64,000 nucleotides of DNA from CAIPAT01 sp041665605. Its GTDB lineage: Bacteria; Verrucomicrobiota; Lentisphaeria; Victivallales; Victivallaceae. The notes under the pieces were generated by a model. That model did not search any database. It saw nothing but the letters and a program-made list of their open reading frames with translations, and was not told the DNA's origin. Below are positions 1 through 9,230 of this stretch, in pieces; within the stretch, counting starts at the first letter, position 1; each line of letters begins with the position of its first letter. Made by a program: the position numbers and the translations under genes. The stretch covers positions 1 to 64,000 of the forward strand of contig JBAYIO010000014.1 in assembly GCA_041665605.1 (NCBI GenBank). The letters run 5' to 3'.

Positions 1-2
1 GG

Positions 3-116
3 ACCGACGGCAGTGTTAATGGGAATAAAATATATACGGCAGACCCTTTCAACTCAAAGCCATTTACCCAGTGCAAGGTACAAGGAGATATTAATAATCA
101 TTGGGATATTAAGTAG
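3..116 (+). CDS. 3' end of a probable pseudopilin-like protein (partial)
   Basis: An open frame enters from the left edge and stops with TAG at 114-116, giving about 37 residues that begin T-D-G-S-V-N-G-N and end H-W-D-I-K. The D-G near the start of the visible part resembles the end of the H-X9-DG motif that closes many prepilin-like proteins of this lineage, three intact examples of which occur in this window. The gene lies directly upstream of a secreted hydrolase, the same order (pseudopilin then hydrolase) seen in the two complete cassettes here. Only the tail is visible, so the assignment is inference. Confidence 0.45.
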   Translation, partial: TDGSVNGNKIYTADPFNSKPFTQCKVQGDINNHWDIK

Positions 117-272
117 AACCCGGTCTATAAAAGATAAGTTGACGAAAATTGATGGGTTTTGAAAGAAACTATTTTTTTTCAAAAGAATTAACTCTATGAA
201 ACTAAACTATTGCAATTTATTCCGTATTAAAATTTAATCGGGAAGCGTTGTTAAAATGAATAAGGAAAAGTT
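117..272 (+). promoter_or_regulatory. intergenic leader with weak promoter candidate
   Basis: AT-rich gap before the secreted hydrolase. A weak sigma70-like pair is visible: TTGCAA at 210-215, 17 bases, then TTTAAT at 233-238. A ribosome binding site AAGGAA lies just ahead of the ATG at 273. No clear terminator hairpin follows the preceding stop, so read-through from the upstream gene is also possible. Confidence 0.3.
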
Positions 273-3200
273 ATGTTTAATCGGAATGTAAAATTATTTT
301 GCCTATGTCTGACGTTTTTATTATGCTTTCTTTTTGCAGGACCGCTTATGGCGGACAATCCGGATTTGGCCGGCTGCTGGAATTTTGACGGCAACCTTCT
401 TGATCTTTCCGGAAATAACAATCCCGGAACGGTTTCAGGAACTGCCGCATATAATGACGGCAAAGCCGGCCAGTCATTTGATTTTAATGGCAACACGTAT
501 ATTGACTGTGGAGCCAATCCCGGTCTAAGTATTGCCGACAATATTTCGCTTGAACTCTGGTTTTATCCGAAACAGTGGTCCACCGGCTATGCGGCCTATC
601 CCGTTAATAAGCGGTCAGGCACGGGAGACGCAAATTATGTAATGTATTTCTTTGGGGATACATCCGGAAGTATGTATAAAAGGGTTGGTTTTTATGCAAA
701 TGCCGACGGGACGTGGAAGAATGCTTCACCGACCTGCCTGATACCCGCTCTTGATGCATGGTATCATATCGTATGGACGTACAATAGCACAAGTGGGGGG
801 AGCTTGTATGTCAATGGCGTATCCCAGGGTTTGCCAACTGGTACCGGCGCATTGACGACGAACACTGCAAGTTTAAAGATAGGCACCGGCTTTAACGGCC
901 TCATTGATGAGGTGAAAATTTATAACCGGGTATTGACGCCGGAAGAGGTGGCGCAAAAGAGCGGATTTAAAATGGCTGCGGCAGTCTTCAATCCAGGAAA
1001 ATGGGATGCCGAATGGATATTGCCGGCGGATAAGAATATCAGGGACAAGGCCAGATTCAGCAAAGAGTTTGAGCTGAAAGAAATTCCCCGCTGGGCAAAC
1101 GTCTCAATAGCAGCGGAGTCGTATTCATCCATTTTAATCAACGGGAAACAAGTCGGTCGGACAAGTTCATGGATAGATCCGAAGGCCTTCAATATAAGTT
1201 CTCTTCTGCGGATAGGAAGAAACATGATTGAAGCCGACGTTACTTCGGCCAAAAAACAGCCGGCCCTGATGTGCGAGGTCGTGTTGTGGAACAATGCGGG
1301 AAAATGCCGCAAAATCATAAGCGATTCAAGCTGGAGCGCGGTTTCCGATGATAAAAAAAGCAAAAGCCGCCCGGCGCCGTTTGTAACTCCGCAGGCAGGC
1401 CCCGTTTGGGGGCCGCTCGGCTATATCTACGGAGGCCCTCTGCCTGATGTCAAGGTCATTGAGCATAAGTCGCCTGAAAGAAAATCATACGGCGAGGCAC
1501 TGGAAGTTTCAATATCTTTTTCGGGTAACCCTGTCGAATACGGCGCGGAATGGGTTGAGCTTCTTTTTAAAACAGAGGGTAAAGTTGTCAGAACACTTAA
1601 GCCATGTACCACCGGCGGAAACAGTTTTGTGTATCGCATTCCGGCAGTCCCAAGCTGGATGCCGTCCGGAAAATACACCCTCAATTGGAGACGAGCCGGA
1701 ACATCGGAAGAACCGCGCGTCTTTGCATCCATGGAAATAAGCGGAGAAATACCGCCATCCTGTTGTGCTGAAGTGAAAGAATATAACGGACGTCCGCGGC
1801 TTCACATTAACGGAACCCCGTTGCCTTTTCTCGGAATGCTTACAAGGAACCCGAGGTACTTGTCTGTTGAGCATAAAGACATGGGGGAGGCCGGAAGGCA
1901 TCTCCAGTTTGCCATATCTTACCTGGACTGGAACAAAGAGTGCGATTATAACGTTTTTGATGAGCAGATTTATGCAGTTCTTAACGCGGACCCCGAAGCG
2001 AACGTCATGATATGGCTCGGAATTTACGCGCCGGATTGGTGGAAGCAGCAGCATCCGGAAGAGCTTATCAAGTTCGCCGATTCGACAATTGACGACAGAA
2101 CCGGTCAAGGACGGACATTATACGACGCGTCAATGGCCTCAACATTATTCCGCCAGGAAGCAAGCAACGCTTTGACTGCTCTTGCCAGGCACATTCTTTC
2201 AAAACCTTATCGCAGCCGGATATTCGGTTTTATGTTCTCCGGCGCCACGACTGGCGAATGGATATGGTTGGGTTCGATAACGCCGATGCCTGCTTTCAGT
2301 GATTATTCCGTTCCCATGCGGAAATATTTCCAATCCTATCTGCAAAGCAAATATCAGAGCGACGTCAAAGCGCTTCAAACCGCATGGAATCAACCGGACG
2401 TTAATTTCACCACTGCCGAGCCGCCGGCGAAGCAGCTCTGGCTTGACGAAACGAGCCAGGCAAAAGCTCCATTCCACGTTAACCGGCAGATTCTGGATTA
2501 CGCGACAGCCCACTCGGAAGTCATGGCGGACATAATAGCTGCTTTTGCTCGCGTAATTCGCGGGGAAAGCAGTAATAAATGGATAACAGGGGCATATTAC
2601 GGATACCATCTTTATCTGCCGCGGCATACCTATCTGGCAATGACCGGACATCTCGCGATGGGAAAGCTCCTGCGAAACCCTGATATACAGCTCCTGGATT
2701 CCCCGTACACATATTACAAACGCGGTCCGGGAGGTGACGGCATGCCGATGACCGGCGGACTTGAAAGCGTCCGGCTTCACGGCAAATTATGGATATCTGA
2801 AAACGATGTCAGGACGCATCTGGCAGTGGACGCGCAGGAGGCCCTCAATGCGCGCTGTCTTACGGAAGATGATACGCTGCAGGTTTTAAGACGGGATTTC
2901 GCGCTTTCTCTCATCAGGGGCTTCGGTTCCTACTGGTTCAGTATAGCGCAGCCGACCCGGCCATGGTTTGCAGGTAAATTATTCATAGACCGCGCAAAGG
3001 AATTTCAGAAAATTGCCGATGAAGATTTGACCCGCCAGTTTAAAAGCGACGCACGGGTTGCTGTCATAATAGATGAGGAAAGTCCTAAATGCGTGCATCC
3101 GGCCTATAATATTTTGAAGCCGCTGCTTCAGGAGCAATTCTGTGCTAATATGAACAGCGTGGGCGTTCCTTGGGACTGTTATCTGTCCAGCGACCTTGAA

Positions 3201-3848
3201 AAAATTGCCGGACAGTATGACGTGTTTGTTTTTGCCAATCTCTTTTATCTAAGCAAGCCACTCAGGAAAATCATAGACTCGGAATTGAAAAAAAAGGGAA
3301 AAACCATTATCTGGTGTTATGCTCCGGGCGGCGCGCACCTTGAAAACACTCTTGAATATATGAGCGGATTAACAGGATTGGACAATATCAAGGAAAATGC
3401 TTCAGGCAAGCCGTCCATCAAGTTTGACGGCTCAAAAGAATCCATCGCATGGACTGAAGGAATACCGGCGCTTCCGACATTTTATTCGGAAGATAAAACA
3501 GCAAAGGCGCTTGGAAAATATGAAAATGGGAAAATCGCCATTTTATCCAAAGAACTTGACGGCTGGAAAAGTATTTTTATCGGAGCTCTTTATCTGCCGC
3601 CGTCCGGATGGCGAACGATATTCCGGGAGGCAGGACTCAGTCCAATAATGGACACTGATGATGTGGTTTATTTCAGGTCGCCATGGTTCGCGTCTCATAC
3701 CAGGGACGGCGGAAGGAAAACCGCTAATCTGCCTTCTGAATGGAAAGAGGCGGTAGATATCTACCATGACAAACATTACCTCATCGAAAATGGGAAACTG
3801 AGATGGGATGCTAACCCCAACACTACTTACCTCTTTAAAAAGAAATAA
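273..3848 (+). CDS. secreted LamG-domain glycoside hydrolase-like protein (GH42/GH-A type)
   Basis: Predicted exported protein of 1191 residues. A signal peptide covers about residues 1-27, with cleavage after P-L-M-A. Residues ~30-230 form a LamG/concanavalin-like carbohydrate-binding domain that closes with the typical G-L-I-D-E-V-K-I-Y-N-R. Residues ~245-360 resemble the accessory beta domain found at the N-terminus of alpha-L-rhamnosidases (W-x-A-x-W-I, then R-F-S-K-E-F-E-L). Residues ~530-900 look like a TIM-barrel glycosidase of clan GH-A; Glu in T-G-E-W and Glu in W-I-S-E-N-D are the best acid/base and nucleophile candidates. Residues ~940-1090 resemble a beta-galactosidase trimerisation domain. 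It precedes a GH78-like gene by 41 bases, so the two probably form an operon for a rhamnose- or galactose-containing glycan. The exact GH family and substrate are not established. Confidence 0.8.
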   Translation: MFNRNVKLFCLCLTFLLCFLFAGPLMADNPDLAGCWNFDGNLLDLSGNNNPGTVSGTAAYNDGKAGQSFDFNGNTYIDCGANPGLSIADNISLELWFYPKQWSTGYAAYPVNKRSGTGDANYVMYFFGDTSGSMYKRVGFYANADGTWKNASPTCLIPALDAWYHIVWTYNSTSGGSLYVNGVSQGLPTGTGALTTNTASLKIGTGFNGLIDEVKIYNRVLTPEEVAQKSGFKMAAAVFNPGKWDAEWILPADKNIRDKARFSKEFELKEIPRWANVSIAAESYSSILINGKQVGRTSSWIDPKAFNISSLLRIGRNMIEADVTSAKKQPALMCEVVLWNNAGKCRKIISDSSWSAVSDDKKSKSRPAPFVTPQAGPVWGPLGYIYGGPLPDVKVIEHKSPERKSYGEALEVSISFSGNPVEYGAEWVELLFKTEGKVVRTLKPCTTGGNSFVYRIPAVPSWMPSGKYTLNWRRAGTSEEPRVFASMEISGEIPPSCCAEVKEYNGRPRLHINGTPLPFLGMLTRNPRYLSVEHKDMGEAGRHLQFAISYLDWNKECDYNVFDEQIYAVLNADPEANVMIWLGIYAPDWWKQQHPEELIKFADSTIDDRTGQGRTLYDASMASTLFRQEASNALTALARHILSKPYRSRIFGFMFSGATTGEWIWLGSITPMPAFSDYSVPMRKYFQSYLQSKYQSDVKALQTAWNQPDVNFTTAEPPAKQLWLDETSQAKAPFHVNRQILDYATAHSEVMADIIAAFARVIRGESSNKWITGAYYGYHLYLPRHTYLAMTGHLAMGKLLRNPDIQLLDSPYTYYKRGPGGDGMPMTGGLESVRLHGKLWISENDVRTHLAVDAQEALNARCLTEDDTLQVLRRDFALSLIRGFGSYWFSIAQPTRPWFAGKLFIDRAKEFQKIADEDLTRQFKSDARVAVIIDEESPKCVHPAYNILKPLLQEQFCANMNSVGVPWDCYLSSDLEKIAGQYDVFVFANLFYLSKPLRKIIDSELKKKGKTIIWCYAPGGAHLENTLEYMSGLTGLDNIKENASGKPSIKFDGSKESIAWTEGIPALPTFYSEDKTAKALGKYENGKIAILSKELDGWKSIFIGALYLPPSGWRTIFREAGLSPIMDTDDVVYFRSPWFASHTRDGGRKTANLPSEWKEAVDIYHDKHYLIENGKLRWDANPNTTYLFKKK

Positions 3849-3889
3849 GTCGCAATAAAAACGTTTGAATTAAATTTAAAAGTAGAAAA

Positions 3890-5473
3890 ATGATTATCTA
3901 TCCGTCATCTGTTTCAACCCCCGCGTCCGGGGTTGCGCTGATTGACTTCGGCAAAGACGCTTTCGCCCGGCTGGAGCTTGAACTGACTTGTGACTGCGTT
4001 AGAAATATCGAGGTGTGTATCGGCGAGGTATTTACGAATGGCAGGCTGAACCGCGCTCCGGGTGATTATCGCTGTTTCAAGTCGTTTCAACTGCAATTGC
4101 GGCCGGGACGGCATATTTACCAGATCGAAATTCCGCCTCACCAGGCGCCGAATCCAGCGTTGCCCAAACTTTATCCGCCCAAAGAAGCCGGCGGTGAAAT
4201 TGCCCCATTCCGCTATGTTGAAATTACCGGTTATGAGGGTGAAATAATTGCGCGTCAAATGGCTGTTTTCGCGCCATTCAATGATCAGGCGGCCAGTTTC
4301 AAGTGTTCTGATGAACGATTGAATCGCATCTGGGAGTTCTGCAAATATTCTATCAAGGCCACTTCCGCATTCGGAATGTACATTGACGGAGAGCGGGAGC
4401 GATTGCCTTACGAAGGCGACGCCTACATTAATCAACTCGGACATTTCTGTTGCGACTGTGATTACTCAATGGCGCGGCGGACAATTGATTATTTATTTAA
4501 GTACCCTACATGGCCCACAGAGTGGAGCCTGATCATGATTCCGGTGGTCTTTGAATATTATCTTTATTCAGACGACATTGAAAGTTTTGAAGGCTGGAAA
4601 CCCCGCCTCTGCGAAAAACTCTGTCTTGACCGGATTGGAGATGACGGGCTGTTGCTTAATAACGGCAAAGACATTGTGGATTGGCCGGCCGGCGAACGTG
4701 ATGGTTACGAATTAGGCAAAATCAATCTTGTGCCGAACTGTTATCTATACCATGCCCTGACATTATTGGGTGAAAATGAGAAGGCTGCCCTACTGAAAAA
4801 CAACATTCGCCAAAAGTTTTTCAGAAACGGCCTTTTTATTGACAGCACGGATTCCAGGCATAATTCCTTGCACGGCAATATGTTCGCTGTGCGGTTCGGA
4901 ATAGCCGAGCCGGCGGAGTATCCGCTCATTCTTAAATTTATTCGTTCAAAAGGCATGTCATGCAGCGTATACGGCGCCCAGTTTCTCCTGGAGGCGTGTT
5001 ATCAAGGCGGAGCAGTTGACTATGCACTGGAGTTGATGACTTCCGGAGGATTGAGAAGCTGGATGAATATGCTTAAATGCGGCTCAACCATCACGATGGA
5101 AGCCTGGGATGACAGTTTCAAGCCGAATCAAGATTGGAATCACGCCTGGGGAGCGGCTCCGGCCAATATCATCCCCCGTGAACTTTTCGGGATTAAACCG
5201 TTAAAGCCGGGCTTTGAAGTTTTTCAATTCAAACCTCAGATGGGTTCCCTGCAATCGGCTCAACTGCGCCATCCTACGCCGCATGGCCCGATTGAAATAG
5301 AAATGAACCGGAAAGAAATCCGGCTTTCGCTGCCAGGCGGAACTGTAGCGCAAGTGGAACTGCCGGGCCAGCCCGTTCAAATGAAGACGCATTCAGAAGT
5401 TTTTGAATGGAATATAAAAAGTTCGGTGCGTAAAGGGCGGGTTGATAAAAGTTGCGTCTGTGCAGAATACTAA
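3890..5473 (+). CDS. alpha-L-rhamnosidase-like protein (GH78), cytoplasmic
   Basis: 527 residues with no signal peptide, so probably intracellular. The acidic motif D-G-E-R-E-R-L-P-Y-E-G-D near residue 165 corresponds to the D-x-x-x-R-D-E-R-x-x-W-x-G-D signature of GH78 (alpha/alpha)6 barrels. D-W-P-A-G-E-R-D-G-Y and the late T-M-E-A-W-D region followed by H-x-W-G-A-A-P are also typical of the family, as is the C-terminal beta-sandwich (L-R-H-P-T-P-H-G-P-I). Family members are usually about 900 residues; this one starts at the domain just before the barrel and lacks the N-terminal binding modules. Interestingly, the secreted protein upstream carries a rhamnosidase-type accessory domain. Likely role: removal of terminal rhamnose from imported oligosaccharides. 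Confidence 0.82.
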   Translation: MIIYPSSVSTPASGVALIDFGKDAFARLELELTCDCVRNIEVCIGEVFTNGRLNRAPGDYRCFKSFQLQLRPGRHIYQIEIPPHQAPNPALPKLYPPKEAGGEIAPFRYVEITGYEGEIIARQMAVFAPFNDQAASFKCSDERLNRIWEFCKYSIKATSAFGMYIDGERERLPYEGDAYINQLGHFCCDCDYSMARRTIDYLFKYPTWPTEWSLIMIPVVFEYYLYSDDIESFEGWKPRLCEKLCLDRIGDDGLLLNNGKDIVDWPAGERDGYELGKINLVPNCYLYHALTLLGENEKAALLKNNIRQKFFRNGLFIDSTDSRHNSLHGNMFAVRFGIAEPAEYPLILKFIRSKGMSCSVYGAQFLLEACYQGGAVDYALELMTSGGLRSWMNMLKCGSTITMEAWDDSFKPNQDWNHAWGAAPANIIPRELFGIKPLKPGFEVFQFKPQMGSLQSAQLRHPTPHGPIEIEMNRKEIRLSLPGGTVAQVELPGQPVQMKTHSEVFEWNIKSSVRKGRVDKSCVCAEY

Positions 5474-5654
5474 GGCGTTGTTCAAAAATAAACTTTACAA
5501 GTTTCGCGATTCCTAAAGATTGCGAATCGGTATAATTTTTTTTAAATCATGCGGTTTATCTCCGTCAGTCATTGATTTTTTCCGTCCGGACGCTATTGTT
5601 TTGAGATAATATTTACCATAGTTTGATACCCGGATTGTTTTTTAGAGGGAAGAT

Positions 5655-8600
5655 ATGATTTCTGCAGATAATTTAACCGGAGACAATCGTTTTAAATTGA
5701 TTTCCGGCAATCGTCTTGAACTTCTTGCGCAGGATTTATCCAAACGTTTTGCCGGCGGCGATATTTTCACGCCGGAAATAATTGTGGTGCAGAGCCGCGG
5801 CATGGAACGCTGGCTTTCGCTGCGCCTGGCCGAATTTAACGGCATTGCCGCAAACCTGCAATTCCCTTTTCCGAAAGCGTTTATCAGCAATCATGTTTTC
5901 AGCGCGATCTCCCCGGATATCTGCGAACGCGATGTATTTCCTTCTCCGGAAATATCGGTCTGGAAGATCTGCGAATTGCTGCCGGACCTGATTGAGTCGG
6001 ACGCGGATTTCGCGCAACTGCGGAACTATATCGGGGGCGACCATTCCGGACTTAAACTGTTTCAACTGGCGGAGCAACTGGCGACTCTTTTTGACAACTA
6101 TCTGGTGTTCCGGCCCGATGTGATCAGCGAGTGGGACAACCGGCGGAACCCCCTGTCCGCGTTTCCTGAAAGCAGATGGCAGATGAAGCTTTGGAACAGA
6201 TTGTCCGCCGGCAGCCGTCCGGTGCATTTCGCTTCCATGTACGCGGCGTTCCTGAAACTGATTTATCCTGATCTATATCCGGATTGCGGCGGGGCGGATT
6301 ATCAGGCTGACAGCGTCGCGTTTGAGCTGCCGCCACGGATATTTTTCTTTGGATTTACTTCGCTCTCGCCAGCGTTTATGGATATGATTTTCGCGGTATC
6401 GAAAATCACCGAGGTATATTTTTACTATCTGAATCCGTGCCGGGAGCAGGCATGGGAATATGTGCTGACCGGGAAACAGGAAATGAACCTGATCGGCCGT
6501 GAACTCAAGAATCTGGTGGAGAAATCCGACCTGAAAGACGGTTTCATCAAGCAGGAGCTCAGCGACCGCCTGAGCGCGCTTTATATTGTCAGCGGCAATA
6601 GTCTCCTGGGTTCGCTCGGTACGCAGGGGCGCGAATTTTTCGGATTGATCAATTCCCTGAACAGTGAAGACTGCGCAATGCTTTTCGACGAAAATCCGGC
6701 GGCGGATACGCTGCTGCGCAAAATTCAGCGGGATATTCAGGAACTGCGCAATCCGGCGGACGAAAAAGATCCGCGCGAGGCGCTGATTGCCGCCGGCGAC
6801 CGCAGCATCCAGATCCATTCGTGCCACAGCCCGATGCGCGAGGTCGAGGCGCTGTTCGAAAACCTGATTGACATGTTCAGCCGCGACGCGACGCTGCTGC
6901 CGAAAGACGTCATGGTGCTGATTCCGGAAATTGAGAAATACGCCCCTTATATCGAAGCGGTATTCAATTCCCGTCCGCATGACGATCCGCAATGGTTTTT
7001 TGCGACTATTGCCGACCGCCGCCGGAGTTGCTCCGACGCGGAAGCCACCGCTTTCATCGGCATTCTCAATCTTTGCTCCAGCCGGTTCAAGGCTCCGGAT
7101 GTGCTTGATATCCTGGAAAATACGGCGGTGGCCGACTGTTTCGGGATCGGGGAGGACAGGCTGCCGCTTATCAGGCAGTGGATTTGCGATGCGAACATCA
7201 ACTGGGGGATTGACGCCGAGTTCAGGGAACATACTGAAGGCGTGGATGTCGCGTTTCGCGAAAATTCCTGGCGCTTCGGGCTTGCCCGGATGCAGGCCGG
7301 GTTTGCGATGGGCGGCGGCCAGGCCGGGGAGGAGGCCATTTTCAGCGGATATTCCGGAGACATTCTGCCGTGCGGCGGCTTTTCCGAACAGAATGCCGGG
7401 CTTCTCGGCCGATTCGCCGAATTCATGGAGCTGCTGTTCGGGATGTTTCAGGCGGTCAGATATCCCAAACCCGACGGTCATGGCAATCAGGTTTTTACCG
7501 CGCCGTGGTGGAAGCGTTTTCTGCTCGGCATAATCAATAATTTCTTTTCCGGCGGAACCTGTTTTGCCGAGGCCGTGCAGGAACTGCGCGAAGCGGTCAA
7601 TACCGTCACCGGCAATATGGAAAAAGGCGGACTGCGGGAGAAAGCCGGTCTGGAAGTGATGATTTACGCGCTGAAATCCGCGCTGGATTCCACCAGCGTC
7701 AGCGGGGGTTTCCTGCGCGGCGGCGTGACTTTCTGCGAGGCCCGGCCGCTGCGCAGCATTCCTTCGCGCGTCATCTGCATGCTCGGCATGGACGAGAACA
7801 GTTTTCCCCGGCAGACCGGAAGCGCCAGTTTTGACCTGATGGCGTCACGTCCGCGTTTCGGTGACCGTTCCGCCCGCAATGACGACCGTTTTTTGTTTCT
7901 GGAGAGCCTGATTTCAGCGCGCGATATTTTTTATCTCAGTTACACCGGGCAGGGGAACAAAGACAATACTGAATATCCGTCCAGCGTGCTGGTCAGTGAA
8001 CTGCTGGATTACATCGCATCCGGCTACCGCTTTACGCAGAGCGTGAGCCAGGGGGATAATCGCGGGGATATTGAAAAAAGACTGAAGATAAAGCATCCCC
8101 TGCAGGCATTCAGCTGGCGGTATTTTGCCGCAGATCCGGAGACGGCGGACGCCGTTCAGCCGGTGGCGCCGCCGGTCTCGTATTCCAGTGAAAATCTGCA
8201 TGCGGCGGAAATGCTGTTCCTGCCGCGCTTCAGGCAGGAATTCCTGAAAAATGAACTGGCGCCGCCGCCGGATGAACTGCTGCGGATAAACCTTGCCGAC
8301 CTGGTTGTCTTCTTCCGCAATCCGGCTAAATATTTTCTGACGAAAAGACTGATGATCCGGCCTTCGATTGAAGATATTCCGGAAATTTCGGAATGCGAAA
8401 AGTTCGGGCTGAACGGACTGGATAAATATAAAATCGCGGAAAAAATGATCCGGGATAATATTGCGGTATGGCAGGACGGCGGACGTGAAACGCTGCGCGG
8501 GCAACTGAAGCGCCATTACCAGGCGTCCGGCGAACTTTCGCCGGGATCATGGGGCGAACAGCAGTTTGCATCGCTGTTTCTGGAGACCGCCGCTTTTGCT

Positions 8601-9230
8601 GAAAGAATCGCCCCGCATGTGCGCCGGAAAATCGATCCGCTGACTGCGGGCGTCAGTTTTGAAAACGGGATTTCAATGTTTGCGCGGCTGGAGGATATTT
8701 ATGCTGATGAAAATGATGCTCCATGCCAGATACTTTTCAGGTATGCCGGTTTGAAGGAGTCCGATATGATTCGCGCCGCAATCTTCAATCTGGCGGCGAA
8801 TCTTGAACCGCTGTCTAAAATTGCGGAAGCGCCGCTGAACACTCTGCTGATCGGCAAAGATAAACATTGCCAGTATGCGGCTGAATCACCCGAAACGGCT
8901 GCTGGAAAACTCTGTCTGCTGCTGGATATGTTCATCGGCGGCCTGCGTAAACCGCTGCCGTTTTTCCCGGCAACCTCCACTGCCTATTATCGCGCCATGA
9001 TTAAAAGCGGCGACCGGGAAAAGGCGCTGGAGGCGGCAGTTAAAAAATGGGAATCCGACTTTGCCGGCGACGCTGAATCGAACGATGATTACTTCAGGTT
9101 TTTCCACAGGGATGTGCTGCCTGCCGGTAGAGAGTTTGAAGACACTGCAATGCTGCTTGGCCGCCTGCTGCAACTGGACAAAGTGAAAGTTGACAACAGC
9201 AAACTGGAAAAGGGGGGCTCTGATGAATGA
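5655..9230 (+). CDS. recC: exodeoxyribonuclease V gamma subunit RecC
   Basis: 1191 residues, close to the usual RecC length (~1120). The N-terminal signature is clear: N-R-L-E-L-L-A-Q-D-L followed by V-V-Q-S-R-G-M-E-R-W-L and G-I-A-A-N-L-Q-F-P-F-P, matching the RecC helicase-like domain that has lost its ATPase motifs. RecC scaffolds the RecBCD complex, splits the duplex and scans for the recombination hotspot. The start ATG follows GAGGGAAG. The stop overlaps the recB start by 8 bases, so the three subunits are translationally coupled. This stretch is visibly more GC-rich than the flanking AT-rich accessory genes. Confidence 0.95.
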   Translation: MISADNLTGDNRFKLISGNRLELLAQDLSKRFAGGDIFTPEIIVVQSRGMERWLSLRLAEFNGIAANLQFPFPKAFISNHVFSAISPDICERDVFPSPEISVWKICELLPDLIESDADFAQLRNYIGGDHSGLKLFQLAEQLATLFDNYLVFRPDVISEWDNRRNPLSAFPESRWQMKLWNRLSAGSRPVHFASMYAAFLKLIYPDLYPDCGGADYQADSVAFELPPRIFFFGFTSLSPAFMDMIFAVSKITEVYFYYLNPCREQAWEYVLTGKQEMNLIGRELKNLVEKSDLKDGFIKQELSDRLSALYIVSGNSLLGSLGTQGREFFGLINSLNSEDCAMLFDENPAADTLLRKIQRDIQELRNPADEKDPREALIAAGDRSIQIHSCHSPMREVEALFENLIDMFSRDATLLPKDVMVLIPEIEKYAPYIEAVFNSRPHDDPQWFFATIADRRRSCSDAEATAFIGILNLCSSRFKAPDVLDILENTAVADCFGIGEDRLPLIRQWICDANINWGIDAEFREHTEGVDVAFRENSWRFGLARMQAGFAMGGGQAGEEAIFSGYSGDILPCGGFSEQNAGLLGRFAEFMELLFGMFQAVRYPKPDGHGNQVFTAPWWKRFLLGIINNFFSGGTCFAEAVQELREAVNTVTGNMEKGGLREKAGLEVMIYALKSALDSTSVSGGFLRGGVTFCEARPLRSIPSRVICMLGMDENSFPRQTGSASFDLMASRPRFGDRSARNDDRFLFLESLISARDIFYLSYTGQGNKDNTEYPSSVLVSELLDYIASGYRFTQSVSQGDNRGDIEKRLKIKHPLQAFSWRYFAADPETADAVQPVAPPVSYSSENLHAAEMLFLPRFRQEFLKNELAPPPDELLRINLADLVVFFRNPAKYFLTKRLMIRPSIEDIPEISECEKFGLNGLDKYKIAEKMIRDNIAVWQDGGRETLRGQLKRHYQASGELSPGSWGEQQFASLFLETAAFAERIAPHVRRKIDPLTAGVSFENGISMFARLEDIYADENDAPCQILFRYAGLKESDMIRAAIFNLAANLEPLSKIAEAPLNTLLIGKDKHCQYAAESPETAAGKLCLLLDMFIGGLRKPLPFFPATSTAYYRAMIKSGDREKALEAAVKKWESDFAGDAESNDDYFRFFHRDVLPAGREFEDTAMLLGRLLQLDKVKVDNSKLEKGGSDE

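Noticed and set aside
6273..7481. 402-codon minus-strand frame inside recC
   Set aside because: It lies wholly within the convincing recC gene, has no recognisable motif and reflects the GC-rich codon use of the sense strand.
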